From the NCBI GenBank assembly GCA_007135745.1, contig SLIH01000373.1, forward strand, positions 1 through 8,533: a stretch of DNA of 8,533 nucleotides, given 5' to 3'. Position numbers and translations under genes: made by a program. Below, in pieces: positions 5,921 to 8,533 of the stretch; position 1 is the first letter of the stretch; each line of letters opens with the position of its first letter. Below the pieces are notes generated by a model. It was not told the DNA's origin. It saw nothing but the letters and a program-made list of their open reading frames with translations, and searched no databases. Source of the stretch: Halomonas sp. (GTDB lineage: Bacteria; Pseudomonadota; Gammaproteobacteria; Pseudomonadales; Oleiphilaceae).

Positions 5921-6337
5921 TTAATCAGAGGCTCCTTCGCCCTCACACTCTACCTGCGCGCGCAGCTCCTCCCCGATAGGTGCCTTGGTTCGTGTGCTGG
6001 TATCAAAGTAGACGATCACCACTTTGCCCTGAGCGTGGACCCGCTCATCACGGCCTTTGCTGAGGACCTCAAAATACAGTGTCAGGCTGGTGTTGGCGAT
6101 GTCCCCGATACCGAGATCGACCACCAGATCATCCGTAAGCAGGGCCGGCTCCAGGTAATCAATGGCCGTGTGCGCGACAAAAGGCCGCACTGAGGGCGGA
6201 TGAACCGTTGCCAGATCGCGAAAATAGGCATGGTGCGCCGCTTCCACAAAGGAAAGATAGGCAACATTATTGATGTGACCATGCATGTCCGTGTCACCGA
6301 GGCGGGCCTGCACAGAGATCCGTTTTCTTCTTTTCAT
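5921..6337 (-). CDS. Hotdog-fold acyl-CoA thioesterase (4HBT/YbgC/FadM-like)
   Basis: The 138-residue product has the family's usual length. ARLGDTDMHGHINNVAYLSFVEAA (11-34) contains the active-site helix region: Asp17 is in the position of the catalytic Asp of 4-hydroxybenzoyl-CoA thioesterase, followed by GHINN. AHTAIDYLEPALLTDDLVVDLGIGDIANTSLTLYFEVL (residues 55-92) is the central strand pair of the hotdog fold. It should hydrolyse acyl-CoA thioesters in the cytoplasm as a tetramer; the chain preference cannot be told. Residues 118 onward (KAPIGEELRAQVECEGEGASD) form a short acidic tail. The ATG follows AAGG by about seven bases. It is the first gene of a probable two-gene leftward unit with the flavoenzyme. 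Confidence 0.88.
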   Translation of the reverse strand: MKRRKRISVQARLGDTDMHGHINNVAYLSFVEAAHHAYFRDLATVHPPSVRPFVAHTAIDYLEPALLTDDLVVDLGIGDIANTSLTLYFEVLSKGRDERVHAQGKVVIVYFDTSTRTKAPIGEELRAQVECEGEGASD

Positions 6338-6605
6338 TGAGATGCCTTGTCGTAAATCAGAATGTGGCGGTTATTCCGGGTTAGAGTTCCAGTGCGTGAC
6401 ATAGCAGCCACCCGTTTGAGACACGGTAGTTGTTCATGCCAGTCTCCACGGTGTACTCTCGGCCTTTAATTGAAATCCCATGAGAACAGGCCCCGGACGC
6501 AGTAACTGCCGTGTCTACTCTAAGCCAGATACCATAAATTTCCGGAACACCGACACAAAATCATAACCGAAAGTCTGTGCTTGCCTTGTTCAGGAGACCG
6601 TTTCC
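6338..6605. other. Divergent spacer between thioesterase and ene-reductase genes
   Basis: This 268-base spacer carries the starts of two divergent genes. I find no convincing sigma-70 promoter pair: TATGAT on the minus strand (6565-6560) is a good -10 box but lacks a -35. On the minus strand a reading frame stays open for 59 codons (6560-6381), ends in TAA 43 bases before the thioesterase start, and translates to a protein-like string (for example GISIKGREYTVETG). Its only in-frame starts are GTG at 6449 and ATG at 6437, which would give 22 or 18 residues. It may be a decayed gene or chance, so it is not called as a CDS. Confidence 0.4.
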
Positions 6606-7937
6606 ATGCCCTCACCCTTACTTTCCGAGCCCCTTACACTTCCCTGCGGCGCCGTTCTGCCCAACCGGATCGCCAAGGCGGCAATGACGGAGGGATTGGC
6701 AGACAGGAATCTGCATGCGACAAAGCGTCACGAGACGCTTTATCGGCGCTGGTCCGATGGGGGGGCCGGCCTTCTGATTACCGGCAACGTGATGATTGAT
6801 CGGAACGTGCTCGAGCGACCGGGCAACGTCGCCATTGATCCTGCTCCGGACCATGGCGACCCTGCCGGCATGGAAGGACTTCGTCGATGGGCGCAAGCGG
6901 GTACTCGCAACGGCAATCATCTCTGGATGCAGATTTCCCATGCCGGACGCCAGTCGCCGCGCTACGTTACGAGCAGGCCCGTGGGTCCCTCGGCCGTGCA
7001 GTTGGAGCTCATGGGTAATTACGCGAAACCCAGGGCTCTGAAAGAGGCCGAAATTCTCGATTTTATCCAGCGTTTTGCCAATGTCGCGCGTATTGCCAAA
7101 GAGGCGGGTTTCACGGGCGTTCAGATCCATTCTGCCCATGGCTATCTACTGTCCTCGTTTCTATCGCCGGTGACCAATCAGCGCAACGACCGTTGGGGAG
7201 GCTCCCTGGAAAACCGGGCACGCTTCCTTCTGGAAACAGTCCGAGCTGTGCGCACAGCGGTGGGACCCGAGTTCCCGATCGGGGTAAAACTCAATTCCGA
7301 TGATTTTCGCAAGGGCGGCTTCAGCCATGAGGAGTGCCTCGAGGTGGTACGCTGGCTCAATGATGAGGGGCTGGATCTTCTGGAGATCTCCGGCGGCACC
7401 TATGAGCAGCCGCGACTTCTCGGGCATCGGGGCGATGCCAGCACGGCCCGCGAGCAGGACGTGGCGGTGCGCAGGAGCACGCTGGAACGCGAAGCCTATT
7501 TTCTGGATTATGCCGAGGGGATCCGCAAGGTCTGTGATTTTCCCCTGATGGTCACCGGTGGGTTTCGCACCCGCTCCGCCATGGAGGAAGCCCTGGCTTC
7601 CGGCAATACCGATGTCATCGGGCTGGGTCGGCCCTTATGCACGGATCCCGATACGCCGCGCAATCTGATGGATGGCACCATCAACGAGACGGTCCGCCAT
7701 GAGGACAACCTGCAACTGGCACGACGCGGACTGTTTTCACCGGCCAGCCCTCTACTCCCCCTGAAGGTCATCAACGTACTGGGTGGACAGGCCTGGTATT
7801 ACCAGCAGATTTTCCATTTGGCCGATGGCGAGGCGCCCAACCTTAAGCTCGGGATTCCCAGGGCATTCGGAAGCTATCTGGCAGACGAGCTTAAAACGGC
7901 CTTTCGGATGAAACGGGGAAGTAAAGAGGCAGGCTGA
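6606..7937 (+). CDS. Old Yellow Enzyme-family NADH:flavin oxidoreductase (FMN ene-reductase)
   Basis: The 443-residue product is a single (beta/alpha)8 barrel of the COG1902 type. LPNRIAKAAMTEG (18-30) is the N-terminal FMN-binding segment, and MQISHAGRQS (108-117) carries Gln109. GVQIHSAHGYLLSSFLSP (171-188) has the two substrate-binding histidines 175 and 178 plus Tyr180. DRWGGSLENRARF (195-207) is the family signature, GVKLNSDD (226-233) the usual strand, and VTGGFRTRSAME (316-327) with GLGRPLCTDPD (339-349) bind the FMN phosphate. There is no C-terminal iron-sulphur or FAD/NAD domain, so it belongs to the short class rather than to 2,4-dienoyl-CoA reductase FadH. It likely reduces activated C=C bonds using NAD(P)H; the natural substrate is unknown. 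About 65 residues follow the barrel, containing a hydrophobic stretch PLLPLKVINVLGG (382-394). AGGAG lies nine bases before the ATG. The transcript probably ends in the downstream spacer. Confidence 0.92.
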   Translation: MPSPLLSEPLTLPCGAVLPNRIAKAAMTEGLADRNLHATKRHETLYRRWSDGGAGLLITGNVMIDRNVLERPGNVAIDPAPDHGDPAGMEGLRRWAQAGTRNGNHLWMQISHAGRQSPRYVTSRPVGPSAVQLELMGNYAKPRALKEAEILDFIQRFANVARIAKEAGFTGVQIHSAHGYLLSSFLSPVTNQRNDRWGGSLENRARFLLETVRAVRTAVGPEFPIGVKLNSDDFRKGGFSHEECLEVVRWLNDEGLDLLEISGGTYEQPRLLGHRGDASTAREQDVAVRRSTLEREAYFLDYAEGIRKVCDFPLMVTGGFRTRSAMEEALASGNTDVIGLGRPLCTDPDTPRNLMDGTINETVRHEDNLQLARRGLFSPASPLLPLKVINVLGGQAWYYQQIFHLADGEAPNLKLGIPRAFGSYLADELKTAFRMKRGSKEAG

Positions 7938-7974
7938 GCGGCCGCAACACCCCTGAAAATTACGTTGGCGAAAC

Positions 7975-8007
7975 AAAAAGAGCATTGGCCTGGCGCTGGC
8001 CATGCTC
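7975..8007 (-). terminator. Leftward terminator-like hairpin with no upstream gene
   Basis: GAGCAT plus GGCC (7980-7990, with one bulged T) pairs with GGCCATGCTC (7998-8007) around a 7-base loop. Read on the minus strand the stem is followed directly by TTTTTG, as in an intrinsic terminator; on the plus strand it is followed by CGAAAAG. It lies 42 bases past the ene-reductase stop. No leftward gene lies upstream of it except the tRNA, which has its own terminator. It could end an unannotated small RNA or block antisense entry. Confidence 0.5.
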
Positions 8008-8156
8008 CGAAAAGCGGATTTCACGGGTCATCGGGAAAAATCTTTCCGGTCGTTAATCTGGCTGAAACACAACCTGCGGATCTCCCTTTATAAACCGTAA
8101 TTCTTATTATGCATCAATCGGTTGCGATCCCTTCCGGCCACTGCCATGGTGAAAAT

Positions 8157-8188
8157 GCACTCGCTGATAAGAGTGCTTTTGCGTTTTT
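8157..8188 (+). terminator. Rightward terminator-like hairpin ahead of the acidic mini-protein gene
   Basis: GCACTC (8157-8162) pairs with GAGTGC (8171-8176) around an 8-base loop. After a T/T mismatch, flanking AAA pairs with TTT. It is followed by TTTTGCGTTTTTG. It lies 219 bases past the ene-reductase stop and only 18 bases before the ribosome site of the next gene. It may be the ene-reductase terminator, the end of a short RNA, or a leader attenuator. The 6-bp core stem is modest. Confidence 0.5.
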
Positions 8189-8206
8189 GAGCAAATAATT
8201 CATCAG

Positions 8207-8213
8207 AAGGAGG
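8207..8213 (+). promoter_or_regulatory. Near-perfect Shine-Dalgarno sequence of the acidic mini-protein gene
   Basis: AAGGAGG lies 6 bases before the ATG at 8220. This strength and spacing are the best in the window and are the main reason, besides the signal peptide, for calling so short a frame a real gene. Confidence 0.85.
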
Positions 8214-8219
8214 CCGACT

Positions 8220-8417
8220 ATGTTGAGCTCCAAAATCAAATCAATGTTCTTCGCGCTGCTCTTTGCGTTCTGCTTTGCATTTGCGGGCACGGCAGCAGCA
8301 CAGGGTGTCGCATCCGATGCCGAGATGACCGCCAGCGAGACTCTCAGCGAGCCGACCAGCAGCTGGGATACTGAAGAAGACGATGATGATGAAGACGATG
8401 AAGAAGATCCCTGGTAA
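8220..8417 (+). CDS. Exported, extremely acidic mini-protein of unknown function
   Basis: The 65-residue product is not one I recognise. Residues 1-27 are a classic signal peptide: Lys5 and Lys7, the hydrophobic stretch MFFALLFAFCFAFAG, then TAAA with cleavage before Gln28. The predicted mature chain has 38 residues, 17 of them Asp or Glu, and no Lys, Arg or His. Residues 52-63 are twelve acidic residues in a row, and the chain ends Pro-Trp. It has no cysteines after cleavage and should be disordered. Binding of divalent cations or basic partners in the periplasm is possible but unproved. It has an excellent ribosome site and its own terminator 25 bases after the stop, so it looks like a single-gene unit. 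A terminator-like hairpin in the leader may control it. The Asp/Glu codons (GAY/GAR) make a purine-rich repeat that can expand or contract by slippage. Confidence 0.75.
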   Translation: MLSSKIKSMFFALLFAFCFAFAGTAAAQGVASDAEMTASETLSEPTSSWDTEEDDDDEDDEEDPW

Positions 8418-8442
8418 TTGAACGTGAGACCAGGAGATCTGG

Positions 8443-8469
8443 AAGCCCGGCTCTTAGTCGGGCTTTTTT
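8443..8469 (+). terminator. Intrinsic terminator of the acidic mini-protein gene
   Basis: AAGCCCGGCT (8443-8452) pairs over 10 bp, with one G-T wobble, with AGTCGGGCTT (8456-8465) around a CTT loop, followed by a run of T to 8469. The hairpin starts 25 bases after the stop codon. Confidence 0.9.
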
Positions 8470-8475
8470 GTGTAT

Positions 8476-8501
8476 AAAAAACCCGGCTTAAGCCGGGTTT
8501 T
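8476..8501 (-). terminator. Intrinsic terminator of the leftward tRNA
   Basis: A perfect palindrome (8478-8501) with CCCGGC and GCCGGG arms around TTAA. Read leftward it ends in six T (8481-8476), four bases after the tRNA CCA end. On the plus strand it also has TTTT, so it may act in both directions and back up the preceding terminator. Confidence 0.88.
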
Positions 8502-8505
8502 GTAT

Positions 8506-8533
8506 TGGCGGAGAGGGAGGGATTCGAACCCTC
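8506..8533 (-). tRNA. 3' end of a tRNA, probably tRNA-Ser (partial)
   Basis: On the minus strand the window shows a complete T arm (GAGGG, TTCGAAT loop, CCCTC; 8533-8517), the 3' acceptor strand CCTCTCC (8516-8510), discriminator G (8509) and an encoded CCA (8508-8506). The rest, including the anticodon, lies beyond the right edge. Discriminator G and an acceptor that would begin GGAGAGG agree with bacterial serine tRNAs, but without the anticodon and long variable arm the identity is inferred. Its terminator follows immediately. Confidence 0.93.

Noticed and set aside
5260..5979. Long plus-strand open frame (239 codons) opposite the FAD oxidoreductase.
   Set aside because: It is a mirror of a gene with a clear Rossmann motif, shows no domain of its own, and overlaps the thioesterase end.
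6381..6383. Possible integron cassette end: the frame stops in CTCTAAC, resembling an attC R'' core.
   Set aside because: The first base does not fit RYYYAAC, and I see no matching GTTRRRY core or inverted-repeat attC body downstream.
8506..8533. Use of the tRNA 3' end as an integration (att) site for a mobile element.
   Set aside because: No repeat of the tRNA 3' end occurs elsewhere in the window, and no integrase or foreign-looking gene is adjacent on this side.

Overview
The window looks like chromosomal DNA from a Gammaproteobacterium, most plausibly a marine or halophilic Pseudomonas/Marinobacter-like organism. This is an inference. It rests on a gene that looks like the gammaproteobacterial TIGR02647 family, the moderately high GC content, the many exported proteins, an orphan periplasmic solute-binding protein and a tRNA with an encoded CCA end. 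I see no transposase, integrase, CRISPR array, phage gene or toxin-antitoxin pair. Nearly all the DNA is ordinary housekeeping or envelope and lipid metabolism content.

Left part (1-1627). Two exported proteins are read leftward: the first 194 residues of a SurA/PpiC-type peptidyl-prolyl isomerase or chaperone (cut by the window edge), and upstream of it a small secreted lipase with a visible Ser-Asp-His triad and a GTG start. A strong hairpin terminator separates them. The roughly 300-base spacer after the lipase separates it from a divergent operon. That spacer holds a perfect TGTGA-N6-TCACA CRP/Vfr-type operator and two further inverted repeats.

Middle (1628-4519). A rightward two-gene operon encodes an 86-residue TIGR02647-like protein and, overlapping it by four bases (ATGA), a secreted divergent lytic-transglycosylase-like protein. 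It converges with a leftward gene for an orphan family-3 solute-binding protein. Divergent from that gene is a membrane-anchored single-aspartate (retropepsin-like) protease. The space between the two divergent genes carries a 10-bp tandem direct repeat and an 11-bp perfect inverted repeat, both likely regulatory.

Right part (4576-7937). A leftward pair encodes a hotdog acyl-CoA thioesterase and a COG2907-type FAD-dependent oxidoreductase, both plausibly acting on acyl chains. Divergent from it is a rightward Old Yellow Enzyme-family FMN ene-reductase. Lipase, thioesterase and flavoenzymes together suggest lipid or acyl metabolism, but they are separate transcription units and no dedicated pathway can be claimed.

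Right end (7938-8533). This is the most unusual stretch. A strong ribosome binding site precedes a 65-codon gene for an exported mini-protein whose predicted 38-residue mature form has 17 acidic residues, no Lys, Arg or His, and a run of 12 consecutive Asp/Glu. An intrinsic terminator-like hairpin lies in front of this gene. A second terminator-like hairpin, oriented the opposite way, lies further upstream without any gene to serve. After the gene come a rightward terminator, a leftward terminator and the 3' end of a leftward tRNA (probably tRNA-Ser) that runs off the window.
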